Counted from the stretch's first letter, positions 1-14,389 are shown. The stretch: 64,000 bases of DNA from Rotaria sordida (GCA_905250125.1 CAJNOL010001110.1:1-64000); one strand, 5' to 3'. Notes: generated by a model from the sequence alone, not told the origin. A program made the numbers and translations.

Positions 1-3000
1 TTCAACAAAACACGTTTTTTCTCGACTGAAAAACAGATAGCACAATGGATGCTCTACTGTCATCAAAGTGTTAATCTAATTATTTATTATTAAGTTGTTG
101 ATTAATATTCATTTAATACTCGCATACGAATTTTTACATGTCATTAATCATATTAATAGTTTTAATCAATTATCTTTCAGCATTAGTTTGATGATTTATT
201 ACCAGCTAAGTCACAAATATCTCATTACGAAATAGATTTAGAAAGATAAACAAAGTAGAATTTCATCTCCCTTTATATATATATATATATATAACTCAAA
301 ATTGGTTCTATATAAAATTCTTTCATTGTAATAAATATAATTTAAAATTCAGAATAACATGATTTGGAATGATGACTCCCCACCCATATCCTCAAATAAT
401 AATATTAAATATCAAAATAAAAATAAATCTTTTATAAATTTCATTTTATTTTCAAGAAACTACTATTTGACAAATACATTTTTCTTGAATACAACAATTG
501 AATGAACTTTAAAATTAATTGAAATTAACGTTTGTGAGAAAAATTAAGCGTGACTAACCTAGATGAGGGTCGAAAAAGAAATCTGAATATCTCTTTCATG
601 ATTCAAGCGATTTATATGAAATTTTTATAGTTTCATTTCATGATCATTAAAGTTTTATCTCTAATAGATTACTTATAAATGCAACACATAAACCTATCCT
701 TTTTTTTTTGAAAATATCTGTAAAAATAGCAATTTCAAAATCTTTTTGATCTTGTTATAGATTTTTTCATTTTCAACTGAACTAGATCTTTGACATGTGT
801 CTTATAAAAATTATGCTCTACATGTTTCTATGAAGAAAAAAAAAATGTTGACTCGCATCATCTCACTTAATCGTGATGCTCATTGAAATGAATTCACTGC
901 TTCTCTATTACACTTGCTTGGAGAAATATTCTCCAAACATTGACAGACCTTGCGGCTAAAATGCAGAGAAACTCTGTCATTATGAAATAATATGAAGTTC
1001 ATATCCTAGTGTAATCTTCTTATATCTAGAATAAGAAAAAAGAAAAGGCTTAACGCATAGTAAAATATTTGTCCTCCATTGATAATGTTACCTTAAAAAA
1101 AAAACTGTTCAAACACGCGAACATACAAAAACAGTGTGCATTTATAAGCGATCAATTAGAAAGAAATAATAAAACATCGAAATATCACTGTAATCATATA
1201 TACATCATATTGGGACTGTTTTCATTTTAATATCCTAACAACGCAAAAAAAAATACAAAGTCCACAAAAATTTGCCTTTTTGTCGAGACCAACTAAAGTT
1301 ATTAGTGAAGAATTGTAAAATGAATGGTGTCGACATTTTCATCTTACATTTCAAAAAAATATTTCTAATTTTTTATTGTCAAGATCATCGCAATAGAAAA
1401 TGACAACTTTTGATGCGTGCGATCTAGGAAATCAAACAATGATGGATGACATAAATGCTATGCTTTGCATCGTATTACAAGCATTAATATTTTTTATTGT
1501 TGGTCAGTTGAAATACACACAAAAAACGAAACGAAATCTTTGTGCTCGCTCGATATTTTTTGTAGTATTTTTGCTTTACTTTTATCAATTAGAGTAGTAG
1601 ACAAAAGTTTCTGCTCTAGAGAATCTCAACTATTATAGGTGCTAAACGATTTAAAAATTGTGTGCATATACTTCATCAAAAGTGTAGGTCCGAGACACAA
1701 TTATGTAAGTACAAAGAGAATTATGATGACACCTATATCGCCTTTGAACTTCATAACTTCGAGAAAGATGAACTTTTTAGATCAGCTAACGGCTCATTAT
1801 GTAGCGTTATATTTCAGCTATTAATACAACTAATTGCATTGAACTTCAACAATCTTCTTTAACATTGTGATCAGTTTACTGTGATTATTGATGTGAAGAA
1901 AAATCATCACATGCCCTTTTGGCATGAGAATGCAGTAGTAATTTAATGAATGAAGTTCAAGCGTTTCGAAAAGCTATCACTACAGTTAGACAAGAATGTC
2001 TACAAGTTTTATAAACAAACTGTGTACTGATATAGAATGACATAGCTATAATCATCGTGTTGATAGGATGGAAAATTCAGAAATATCCATAGATTTGAAC
2101 TCCAGTTCTATTCAAAAACATTAAGAATTAATCATGTATTTAATAAAAAGTAGTGCAAAATTGAGTACACAGTCTTTTTCAGGTCAAAAAGCTTAATACA
2201 AAAATATATGTCATCTATCATAATTCTTTTTGTACTGAAGTAATCGAAGCAGAATTGTGTTTCTGATCTATAATGTTGACGACATATGTGCACAAATATT
2301 TTCATGTCTTCAACATTTATAATACTTGAGATCTTCTAGCAAAGAGACTGTTATGTACTACAGTAGATCAGTAATGTTTATCGTGTAGAATTACCAATTT
2401 TTTTTGTCAGTAATCTGAGAACAAATAATAAATAGATAAGAATTCAATAGAAATGACCTGCTCTAGCTAATTTTCTTTTCATTGAATAAGAAAACATTTT
2501 ATAACTCAAGGTGATTAATGAATGCTATTCATCGATTAAATGAAAATAAGATTGCTCGAGGAATACTTTCTTTATGTATTCATATTGTTAGAATTTTTAG
2601 TTTTTGAAATTTTATTAGTCTATAAAAAACATATATAGTATAATATCCATTTTGATTTATTCATAAATATTCAATGAATTCGATAAACTATTGGAATAAT
2701 TTAATTGATCTAAAAATTTGAAGATAATATTCAATATTAGTTTATATATTGGATAGTTTTTAACACATATATATATATATTTCACTGTTTCTTTTAGTTA
2801 CCGAACAAAAGATAAGCTTTCAAAGTTCTTTTATACAAAAGAAACAATTTGATATTAATCTTTGTAATAAGACAAATTTATTTACATATTTACTACTTGT
2901 TATCAATTTCGAAATTGAATTATATTTGTACATTCGTAAGGTTTAATCGAATTTAGCAAAAACAAAAAAAAAAAAAAAAAAACTTTAGCATTTATATATT

Positions 3001-3122
3001 AGTCGTTCAGTAGGAGAATAACTTCTCTTTTTTTTTTTTTCTTCTCCAATGCATAAAACAATACACATAAATAAAAAATACATTTGTTTTTCAGTTTATA
3101 TACATTTTATAATGTTTGATTC
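1..3122. other. gene-poor AT-rich spacer
   Basis: I see no supportable gene here. The few open frames (for example near 1400-1860) are short, show no family motif, and overlap one another in different frames. The stretch has an (AT)n microsatellite near 276-292, another near 2767-2782, and several poly-A/T runs, including one near 2966-2982. It includes the 3' flank of the RGK GTPase gene that ends at 3123 on the minus strand. Confidence 0.6.
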
Positions 3123-6100
3123 TTATCGAATACCTGCATATAAATTTTCTACATCAACTGGTAATCTTGATGGTTTTCGTCGAAAAACATTTAAAAATTT
3201 CGAAAAAATATTTTTAGAACTTTGATTAGGTACAGTTGAACTTTTTCGCATTGATGAACCAGTTAATTTATCATTTTCATTATCATTAACATCTGTTGTA
3301 CCATTTGATATAGTTAAACGTCGTCGTTCTTCAAAACGTTGTTGTTCACTTATACGAATTTGTTTTAATGTACCAGCAAGTAAATCATCAACTTTATCAT
3401 TAATTGCTACTGATGTTTCAACAAATTTACAATCATATCGAAATGCTGCATTACGAGCAGCTAAAATAAAACACAAAAAAAAAATCTTTTTTTTTATGTT
3501 GAATATTTTAAACTTACTTTCTTTTGTTACAGCACGTTTTCGTACAAGATCTGATTTATTTCCAACTAAAATAATTGGTATATAACGTTTTATTGTTTTT
3601 TCATTATTTGATAATTCTTTTTCACGAATATTTTTTATTAATTGAATTGCTGTTTGAAATGATTGACGATCAGTTATTGAATATACGACTATATATGCAT
3701 CACCAGTAACACTACATTTTATCTAAATAATTTATTTTTATTTTCTTTTATAATCAAATTTTTATACATACAAGATCAACATCAATATTAATAATATGTA
3801 AACGAGATTCAATACCATCAAGCATTATTGAAACTGTATTATCAGGATCATCCTCTGTTTAAAAAAAAAATTATTATTTGAATACAAATATAATAGTAAC
3901 TAGAATCATGTTTTATATGTAATATATTTATCTTGTTGAAATTTTTATTATAACTAAATAAATCTGATTTGAATTAATTATTTCGAAAAGTTAGTGTAAT
4001 TGTAATTTATCTTAATATCCTTTAAGAATGAAATTTCTTTTCAGTGTTTATTTGTTTTAATTATAATTTCTATGAAAAATGATACATATAAGATTCTGCA
4101 TAGATTATTTATTATCGAAAATCAAATTCATTGTTTAACAAATGTACTTTTATTATTATGAAACGTGACTAGCATTCATAAAACATGTAACTCATGGTTT
4201 ATGGCGTTGTATTAGAATCAACATTAGTATTAGCATTAATTCATAATAATTTTAACATTTAGATATTAATACTGATTCTGATATGATAAATCTAATTTTT
4301 TTTTCTTTAAAAGTAATATTTCTCTATATATCGAAAATTATTTTAAAAAAATATAGTTAATCATTAATGAATGTATAATATTTTGAATATAATTGATTTT
4401 AGTTTTTTTTTTCTATAGTTAAATAATATTGTTTAACTTAAACAATATGTTTATAACGTGTTTTATCAATGAGATTTTATTTAAAATGACAGATACATTA
4501 ACTGTTTGTTTATTTGTTCATCATGTCAAGTTCAATCAATTGCAAAATTTTTTTATTTAATAGTACAAGTCAATGAGATTTTCATATAGAATCATATTTC
4601 TATTATATTATAAATAAAATCTTTTGATTATAATTTTAAAGAATACTAATAAAAACAAAAACATGCATTAAGAACTAGAAGGTTTTTACTATTACATCTG
4701 AAAAAAATTATCATAATATTCTTTGCTTTCTTTTTTTTTTCTCTTTCTAAGTATAGTTCGTAACTATTAAATATAAACATATATAACATTAAGAAAAACA
4801 TCTCAATATTCTATCTGTCTGTTCTAATTCGTCATTATTTTTTTTCTCCTTCGCACATAATATAGTTCTCCATTGACGTCGTATTATTCATCACATTCTG
4901 TCTATTACATCCTAACAATATATCTTGTTTATTGATAATGATTCTTTTTACCATCTGTATGTATATATCGTTGCCCTACAGTCATTAAGCAACCATCATT
5001 GCTGACAAGTTATATTCATTAACTTACCAACTGAACTTGAATAATCATAAATTCCTCTATATTCAGTTGTTTTAAATTGTCTTAAAAGTGAACATTTTCC
5101 TGTTCCACTCATACCAAGTAAATAAACTTGATAAATACGTATATCTTGTACACGACCATCTTCAGTTTCAATACGTTCAACATGTGGATTATCATCATCA
5201 TCATCAATATCATCATCATTATTATTATTAATAATTGGTGATGATGAAATATTTTCAATATTTGAATCAATATAATTAGTATCACGTATTTCATTGAGAT
5301 TAGGTACAGTTGATATCGATTTAGAATTTGTTAATGAATTATTACTTGTACGTATTTCATTATTTAATAAAATATTATCATTAAGATGTTCTTGTGATGG
5401 TGTACCTTCTGCTTTACGAAATGAACTTCGACGACTTATTGAACCACTTCGTTTAAATGAACGTTTAAATGAATCACTAAAAGAATATTTTAAATAAAAA
5501 AACAAAAAAAAAAGAAATTAACAATCTTGTTTTTGCTTTTTTTTTTAAGTTTATTTATTTACCCGCGATTAACAAAACCTTTTGGTGTTGTATTAAATTG
5601 TCTTACACGATAGATTTCTTCATCAATATCATGAGGTATTTGTAATTGATCAAGTGGCAAAGAACCTATTTGAGAATATAATAATAAATTATTTTTTACG
5701 TCTGTTGTCATGATCAATGAAGTTACTACAATGAGTTTGGTTGCAAAAGCAGCTGGTGCTTTCGTTATTTTATAGGATATTGGAGAGTCATTAGAGGAGG
5801 GGGAAGACGAAGAAGAAAAATATAAATAAAAAGAATTGAATAATTTTATCTTACCAACTCGTCCTGAACGTTGTGCTTTGGGACTTGACCATTGATCATG
5901 TGGATCATCTGCTGCCATAAGATCAGTTGCAGAAATTCTTGATGGTGCACAAGTAATCGATTTCCGACCAGAATAGAAAGCAACTGTGTGAAGATTGTTA
6001 TTGTTATATGTGCTATATTTGCGCGAAGAAATATATTCTTTCTGTTCTTTTTCTTTTTGTTCCTTTTCTTTTTCTTTTTCTTTTTCTTTTTCTTTTTCTT

Positions 6101-7953
6101 GCTTTTGTTGTCGATATTTTTTTATCGATTGAGGACGTTTATAAGAACATGATCGTGCTAATGGTTCCAACTGTTCGCTTTGAGAATTTGATGTTTGAAG
6201 AAATGCTTGTGCACCATGAGTTAAAAAAAATGTTTTTCTTCTTATTTGTACTGAATTTGATTGTGGATTTTTTGTTGATGATACCATTGATTGTCGACGA
6301 CCATCATAATGTTTAGTTGAATGAGATGATGATGATAATGTTAAATGTGGTTGAGATTTTGCATAATTATGTACTGATTTATCAATAAATAATTGAAATG
6401 GAACAGTAGAAGGTGAACATGAACTATAACAACGAGGATGTGGTGGTGGTAATGGTGAAGCATTCGAACGTGCAAATAATGCATCAAAATGTTCAGTATC
6501 TGTATTAATTGGTTGTTTGTTATTTATGTCATCTTCTAGATCAGGTCTCCAGTGAATTGTTGCTCTTGAATTTCTAGGAGATATATCATGTTCGAGTATT
6601 GTCTCTTTTATCAATACATTATCTTCATTTCCATTTGATTGTAGATGATGATGATGTGGTTCGTACATTCTATATATGATAAAAAAATATGATGAATAAT
6701 TATAAGACGTGCTCTTTCTATGAATGTCAAATACGACATAATTTATTATTTTTCTTTTTGTTTTGTAAATATAAGCATTTCATTAGAAATATAATAATAC
6801 CTTGATCTAATGGCGTAACCAAAAACAAAAAGAAGTTGTTGGAAGGACTCAGTCTTTAATGATCATGAAACTTTCTAGTAATGCTTTTAGAAGAAATTCA
6901 ACCTTCTTTTTTTTTTTTTTGTAAGCGGAACTCAACCATTTCTAGACAAGAATCAAAGCTTTTTGGGCGGAAGGAGAACACTGAGTTTCGTCTAGTCCTT
7001 TATCTGACTACGTTTCATTACATTGTTTCAATTCTTTGATGAATATTTAAGGCGTTATATATTTCTTCTTTTTTTTTTGTTGATATTCTAGTCTTTGTCA
7101 TCTTTTACTAAAATTATTTTTAATCATTTGCTTTTGTTCTTTCTTTCTAATATATCTTTATTTATTTTGCATCAACTAATAAAAAAGAAAATTAATATAG
7201 ACTATTACGAATCTATACATTAGTTGAGCGTCAGAAGACACATCAAATTAAACTAACATCAAAAAATCAATGAAAAGAGAAAATGAAACAAAACAAAATA
7301 TCTAACATGAAAATATTCTTCGAAACATATAACGAATAATAGTCATAATCATTAGAAAATAAATTTCTTTTTTTTTTATTTATTTTCTTCTATCAATCGA
7401 TAAATAATTAAAAAAAAAATAAAAAAAAAACATGAGTACTCTTATTACAAAAAAAGACCGGATATTTACATAGAATTATGTATCTTTCTAACTCCCTTAA
7501 CAACATTAAAGTCAATAAAACTATCGTATGATTTTTTTTTGTTGTTTTTACGTATATGAATTGACTCGAAAATCATTGCAATTCTTATAATATAGGCTTG
7601 AATCTTTGTTACGAAAAACAAAACATGACAGCAGTAAAGAAAATTTTACGATCTAATGGAGAATAACCTACATGATTATTAGTTTGACGTTAAGTTTACT
7701 TCCTCTATCTGTCGTTCAAGTCTGATGGATTTTCCGACATTTCCAGGAAAAAAGAAAAACGTAACTAATCCAATAAGACGCATTATTTTATTAGTTACAT
7801 TTATTATTTAAAAAAAAAAATTCATTCATTTTATTATCCAAAGTACTATGAATATGTAAAATGAATAAAATATGTTTACCTGTTAAACTGAACTTTTTTT
7901 CGTTGAGTAGATCGTCGACGAAGTAAAGAAGGCAATGGTGTTTCTGCTTTCAT
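3123..7953 (-). CDS. RGK-family Ras-like GTPase (Rad/Gem/Rem type), 7 coding exons
   Basis: RGK proteins are membrane-associated small GTPases that inhibit voltage-gated calcium channels and remodel the cytoskeleton. The coding exons I join are 7880-7953, 5855-6669, 5563-5665, 5028-5476, 3772-3854, 3518-3722 and 3123-3460. All introns are GT-AG, and the total of 2067 nt gives 688 residues. The G domain begins near residue 450 with GMSGTGKCS (G1, about 452-460). It continues with TGDAYIVVYSITDRQSF, then NKSD (G4, about 563) and ETSVA (G5, about 591). The DxxG of ordinary Ras is missing: the equivalent strand reads NIDVDL, as expected for RGK. The C-terminal tail has a basic stretch (SKFLNVFRRKPSR), typical of the plasma-membrane-binding RGK tail. 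About 450 residues precede the G domain, against fewer than 100 in vertebrate RGKs. This extension is rich in Ser, His and Asn and has a Lys-Glu repeat. The 189-nt intron 5666-5854 has no stop and keeps frame, so it could be retained. The family call is firm; the subfamily is not. Confidence 0.9.
6061..6102 (-). repeat. coding hexanucleotide repeat (Lys-Glu tract)
   Basis: The plus strand carries about seven copies of a TTTTTC unit. On the minus strand this encodes an alternating Lys-Glu run inside the N-terminal extension of the RGK GTPase. The tract is flanked by degenerate KE/QKEKEQ codons, so the charged run is longer than the perfect repeat. It is probably length-polymorphic. Confidence 0.85.
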
Positions 7954-10900
7954 TATTATATAGATGTTCTCAGATTTCTTCTTCTTCTTTTTTTTTTTTA
8001 TTTATTTGAATTCTCACGTTTTAAAAATGTATTAATCACATATATAATGTCACTAGTCTATTGTTTTGCCGATTAAATGCAAACGCCGGGTTAATTTAAC
8101 CAGATGTTCGCTTAACATCAACAATGAAAATGAAAACATCATAGACATTCATAAAACTTAATAGACGAATAGAAAACAATCTGTCTCGTTCTCGAATATA
8201 TTTTTCCTAGAAAAAAAGAAAAACTCTGACTTCATCATATACGCACATTAAAGTAAAGAGAAGAGAGGAAGAGATGAGCACGGAAGAGAATCGACGAAAG
8301 GGGAAAAGATTGAGAAGTACTGATAGATACTGACGTTTCTTTGAGTGACAGTGCAACAAAACAAAAAAAAAAAAAAAAGAAAAACTAGGAAAGAAAAAAG
8401 ATAGATCAACCAGACCTAGAAATCTTTCTAGTCAAAGTAGGTGTGATAGAAAATGATCAAATGCGGAATATCACATTCTTATTACGCATGGAAGTAATTG
8501 AGTCTAGGCTAATTCTGAGATTAGCTCGATTATAATAGTGCAAATTTTCTTTCTTATTATTCTTTAGATTGATGAAGTAATGATTTCAATTTATGCATTT
8601 ATATAAACATTCATATATCTGATTGAAACAAAAAAAAAGAAAATTTACTATCTAATCATTATTACACATGAACGAATTTCTGTTTATTGACAGAAATAAA
8701 AAGATTTCTAGTTATTAACACCTTTGTTCTTATAACAACATAGGATTTAATTGACAGAAAAATTATTTTGTATTCATTTCTACCTGGTTGAATCACAAAT
8801 ACATTGATTTATCTTTTTTTATTTTAGAAATAAACGTCATTGATATACGAAATATAATATATTTGATGTATTTGGTCTATAGACATAGGACTTTAAATAA
8901 CAACATGTTATCTATCTTGTCAGGAATATGACAAAAAAATCATAAATAATCATACAATTAAATTAAAAACAGACCTGTATAACATATAAGTAAAAAAAAC
9001 ACGAACATGACATTTGTCATCGTCAATATATTCTATGGTTGTTTTTTTATTAGATTCGAATCTACTTCTAAATATATAATTTAATGCAGTTTTTATTTTT
9101 AATAATCAATCTCTTTAGTGACAAATATATTGTTATGAATATAATCGATAACATTTTACTAACTTTCTAATTGTTTTCCTACAATTCCTATGGGATGTCA
9201 ATTGTGAAATACAATTAAACAAAAGAAAAGTTCTATTCATTGAATATATTGATATTTTATTGACTTAATAGAAATATTTATAGTTTATAAATTCAAATAA
9301 TCTTGGCAAAGAAAAAAAACTTATTCTATAAAGTTACATTTATGTCTTGTAGATAAGAAGAACTAGATTGTTTCCTTACACAACTCATTAAATTCTATAA
9401 ATAATATACTTTAGTAATCTTCTTTTTTTATGATAATTAAGCCGTAACAAGAAATTCTTGCAAAATGTTTCATTATATTTTAAGCTTAGAGAACTAGTAT
9501 TCTTATTTTTATTTTAATTGAATCATTTAGAATATTTTTCTTAAGAATGAAACTTATAGATAAAATTTCAATTCATAAAACTTATTAGTCGAAATCATTT
9601 TAACATTACTTAAAATAAATTTTATTATTAGAATTTTAAGTTGTACATAATTATCAACTTTATTTGTTTCAAACAAGTTCATTATTAAATTTAAAATATT
9701 TACATTTATTCAGTCATTATACTATATAATTTCTTATTCTCTGCTTCGGTTAAAAGTAAATTACTTATAATTAATAGATAAAAAAAATGTTACCCTCCAT
9801 GTCTTAATGATCTTTTCAAGATTTTTCACACGGGTAATGTTTACAAGAATATATAACTGTCGTAATATTTGAGTACACTTTGGAAAATCATATTAGACAG
9901 ACTTACTGTTGTTATTATATTATCGGACGTAGAGTTTAATTGTAATGTAAATATCAAGTTGAATTGTCAGAAATATTTCGAACTTTTTTTTGCTGATATT
10001 TTCTCTTGTTATTTTTTATTTTTTAATTCAAAAAAAAAAACCTGTTTCTTCTGAAGGTTTCTTTTTTTTTGTTTGTTTTGTTTTCTGAGTAAATATTCTT
10101 CTTCTAAATTGTGCGTTGACATGAAAAAACCTGTTAAAGGAAACACAAAGTCAATAATGTTTTTTTCTTTTTCTTTTGTAGATTTTGAAATTTCTCTATC
10201 CTAAGGCATAAGAGAGAATTCTTTTTTTTTTTTTATTTTCTTATGATTAAGAAATGTATTGAGATTTAATGCAAATTCTTCCAGGGATACATGTATTATA
10301 AGTTCAAAAGTAATAAATTAATTCAGGAAATTTAATTTTATTCTCTCGTTTTAATATATAAATGTTGTATGGACTTTTTAGTAATATAATGATTATATAT
10401 TTAATCTATTGAAGAAATAATCACATGAGAATTTATGATTGATTGAGGAAAGAAGGGAGGAGGAAGTTCAATTGTTTAACGAATTATGAAAGCATTTAAT
10501 TTTTGGATGATTTCATTAGTTATTATTTTATGATGCGAATAAAAATAATGAGTTTATATTTATTTCGTATGTGTTTAATGAATATTTGCTGATGTGTATA
10601 AAACTAAATAAATGATAATCATTAAGATTTTCTGTTTACTTTATTTAGATCTTATCATTATAAGAAATAATTATATATGTCATTTGATTATAGAAAAGAT
10701 ATAACAGTTGTATAAAAATGACATTTGAAATATATAATTATGATCGATCTAATTGCTAATTTTTTATGATTTGTTAATTAGAAATCTTTATAATTCTAAT
10801 GTGTACATGTCAACGTTAAAGACGAATGGATGTAACCTTAAGAATTCGACAATAGTAATATGTTAACGACTTGCGGTTTCCAGAAATTTTTGTCAGATAA

Positions 10901-11648
10901 AATTATCTTTATAATGAAAGGATTTCAAATCTATAATTTTATAGAATTTAAGATATTGATGTACAGATTGTTAACTATTGCGTTTTGTTGAGTTATTAAA
11001 ATTACATCCACCCTCGCTTAATTCGAATGAATAAATTTTTGAGAAACTACTCAACTTATAAAAAAATAACTAAGAATAAAAACTCAAAATTTTACTTATA
11101 ATGTTATGAATTTACTTCTTTTTTTTTTCTTCTCTATTCAAAATTCTAATGAAATAATACTACCACTCTCTTTTTTTTTAAATAAGCATTCTCAAGTATA
11201 AAATAGCTAGAAGGATCGGAACCACTTCACTTAAAGCAATTTAAATGATTTACATATATGAAACAAATTGATTATAGAAATCAGAATTACAAATTAATTC
11301 TTATAAATTTTTGATAGACTATTATTTATTCAAAGATGTTTACTTGTAATTGTTTATGTTACAAGTTTGTTCGCATTATCATCGATGTAGATTGTCAGTT
11401 AGAAAATAATCAATTGTTTAAGTATTAAAGTTTATTCGATTCGAAATAGATGAATGGTTAGAATATGAAATTTACTACACTTTGTTTTGGTACGTTACTA
11501 TGAAATTGTAAACTTTAAATCTCATGTACTTTTAACTATTGAGAATGTCCTAAATAGATAGGAAATTCAAATTATAATTTATAATTGTTAAGATTTGAGT
11601 TATTTTTTTTTTATATTTTGAAAATTTAGGATATGTAAAAAAGCAAAG

Positions 11649-11745
11649 GTAGAGCCCATCGGGTCCAAAAATTTTGGACTCGGATCCGGTTTATTGAATA
11701 TGTTTTAGACCCGACCCGAACCTAGACCCAGTCCTGAATTGTACT
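11649..11745. repeat. degenerate GGACCC/GACCCG low-complexity patch
   Basis: About 100 bp that are much richer in G and C than their surroundings. They contain GGGTCC and its complement several times (gggtccaaaaattttggac, gacccgacccgaacc), so the patch can fold back on itself. The family is not recognised. It resembles in style the CGAGTT tract at the right end of the window. Confidence 0.55.
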
Positions 11746-12582
11746 CTTGACACCTAACCCTTTGAGGAAGGTGGCACATATTTGTCCTACTTATTTTTTA
11801 GTAGAGAAAAAAGTGTTTTGTTTATATTAAATTGTTAGACCTACAAGGACATATAGGTTATAGGTGACATTATCTATCATCTCAAACTTGTCTTTTCTTT
11901 CGCTCATATAGATTCTTATTAAATATTCTCTATTCTGTTTGCTACTGTTCAGTGACGTCATGACTTCTTTCTCTTTTCTTCTGACCCTTATCTCTCAAGA
12001 ATATTCCTACTGTTTATTACACTTTTATATATTCATGTTTTTATTGCAATTGACGAATCTAGGTTGTTCTTCATTTTAATAATGAAATGCATTTACCCCT
12101 GAAAGAAACATGAAGATATGCTTAGTGTAGCATAAAGAAGTGGAAGTTACATTTAACATCGGATGCATGACTTACAAAGTAACATTCCGTTTAAAGGAAA
12201 AGAAAATTGGTTTTTCTATGTAATCATTTCAAGCTAAATAATTTTAAAAAAAATAATAAGAGAATCATCTTCTGACTAAAAAACATTCTGTCCTGGAAGA
12301 AGAGTTAATGAAACATTTTTAATTCGCACCTGATTACCTCCAGAGACACACTTTTAACAATTCTGAAGCAATCGCAATCATGATCTTATAAGAATCAACT
12401 TATAATTAGCTCGTTTTTTTTTTTCAAAATAGTACTCATGACCTTAGGTCTGCACCCGACAGGGTTCACCCAAAGGGGTACAATCGGAAATTCTTTACTT
12501 CAACATATGTCAAAACTATTCTCTAGAACTTTTTAGCTATCTCAAATCTAATATTAATGTGTATTATTATTGGTTTTAGTTC

Positions 12583-12681
12583 ATTTTATATAAATCTATC
12601 CGGCAATAAAGCACAAACACTTGAGTGTACTTCAAGATGTGAAGTATTTGTGCTTTATTGCCGGATAGATTTATATAAAAT
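12583..12681. repeat. perfect 35-bp inverted repeat (hairpin element)
   Basis: The left arm 12583-12617 and right arm 12647-12681 are exact reverse complements over 35 bp. Each carries the sequence cggcaataaagcacaaa or its complement. The 29-nt loop holds a second small palindrome (acttcaagatgtgaagt). No ORF is associated, and no target duplication is obvious. It is either a very young foldback insertion or a stem kept by selection or gene conversion. Confidence 0.9.
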
Positions 12682-14378
12682 ATATTTATTATATACATTG
12701 ATAGTTGATATGAAATAATCAAAAAGTTCCTAGCGGATAGTTTTGATATACTTATGGAATATGTTAAGTATTTTCTCATAAAAAATTTTCTAAAATTCTA
12801 ATAATTATTTTCTCATCTATCAGTAACATCAATTCCATAGATATGTAATATGATTCAAAACTCATTTAATATCATAACATTCCAATAATGAAAGAAAAAT
12901 GTCACATTAATTTCCAGACATTTTCATTGTTTTTTTTGCATCAATTAAATAAATGTCTCTCCCAAAAAAAAAAAAGTTATCTTTTTTTCTTTTTCTTTAT
13001 CAATTGAGAAATATGATAGTTATTCTTTTTCGAATACCATAATAATTCATATCTCAAAGAATATATCATATTCGTCGTTAGACAAAAAAAGAAATGAACT
13101 TGTATGTACACAAAATATCTTCTTAATGATTCTAATTAACTCAATGAAATATTAACTTCTATATTAAAAAATTAAAAATGAAATGTGCAGATCAGATCAT
13201 TAATCCTTAATGTTAAGATAAAATACATATCGTAAAAAAATAAAATTTTTTCATTAACATCATCTATTCTTGAGTTAGATGCTCATTCTTCAGTCTCAAT
13301 TGTCGTTATTTATTTATAATACTACTCTGAAGGCAAAAAGAAATAACCAATATATATTCAAGTATTCTAAATAGCTTTTTAACTAATGACACTATATAGT
13401 GTATATACGACTTAGCATATATATATATTATCATTACAAAAATAAACAATGTATCTAATGACTATTATCTTAAGTCATTGTTGAAAAGATTTAAATTCAT
13501 TCTATTAGATATTTTTGATTATTTCCGTTCTTAAGTAAAATTATATTTGTATGTATGCATGCGTGTGTATGTTTTTCCTGATTTTGTTATTTTCGAACAT
13601 TATATAATTATTGATTTTATGAAAATAAGTATACAATGATTTTTTTGTGTTGTTTTTTATATTTTCGTAAGAAATTTGATAGATCTAATATAATAAAAAT
13701 TCTATCAAGAACAATTCTTTTGTCAAATAAATCAATTATGCATGAATAATTTCTCATGCGTGTTTACTTTATTATATTTCAAAAATGAATCATATCATCT
13801 TATTAAGATTGTTGCTGTCACTATCAGATAAATAAAAATAAAAGAAAAAGAAGCAAATGACAAAAGGAAAAAAAAAGAGAAAATGGATAAACGTATCCTG
13901 TCAATTACTAATATTTCCTTTATAACACAACAGGATATTTTTCTATATTCTATATATAGACTTAGTTGATGATAAAATCATTGGTGTAAATTAATGTTTA
14001 GATTTGTTCTTGATGTTAAGAAGAAGACAAATCGATTTAAAATAACAACAACAGCGAAAAAAAAATATGTCATATTCAGTTGTCGCCTTAGGAAGAATCT
14101 AGTCATACTTTTGAATGGAAAATATATTTCTTCTGATGTCGGAATTCCTCAATAAAGGTCGATTGATCAATGAGACATATTTATTGCAGTTTTTTTTCCC
14201 CTTATTGGCTATAAACATCTTCCGGGATTATTTCGTAGTTTTTATAAAGGATAAATTAATACCGATATCTTAGGAAACTATTTAACGATGAGCAGATGTT
14301 AATACTATTGATCAGAATATAATATGCTAGTATTTATCACATATTTTTTTTAAATAAATATTGTCATGAGATACTTAC

Positions 14379-14389
14379 GATTCTGTCAT
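14379..14389 (-). other. possible alternative first coding exon of the RGK GTPase
   Basis: On the minus strand an ATG at 14389 opens four codons (Met-Thr-Glu-Ser, the last split) and runs into a strong donor, GTAAGTAT. The exon ends in phase 2, the phase that the acceptor in front of 6669 needs. The upstream first exon 7880-7953 ends in the same phase. Splicing 14379 to 6669 would therefore give the same G domain behind a short different N terminus. Alternative promoters of this kind are common. Only the phase match and donor strength support it here. Confidence 0.35.

Larger units (their letters stand above)
7954..14378. other. gene-poor spacer upstream of the RGK gene
   Basis: No convincing coding sequence is visible. 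The part next to 7953 is the likely 5' UTR/promoter of one RGK transcript. It is purine-rich near 8255-8330 and has several poly-A tracts. The rest is AT-rich, with a GGGTCC/GACCCG-rich patch at 11649-11745 and a perfect hairpin at 12583-12681 (entered separately). If the alternative first exon at 14379-14389 is real, this whole stretch is an intron of the RGK gene. Confidence 0.5.

Noticed and set aside
1400..1862. Three overlapping short open frames on the plus strand
   Set aside because: Short, overlapping in different frames, no family motif and no splice context.
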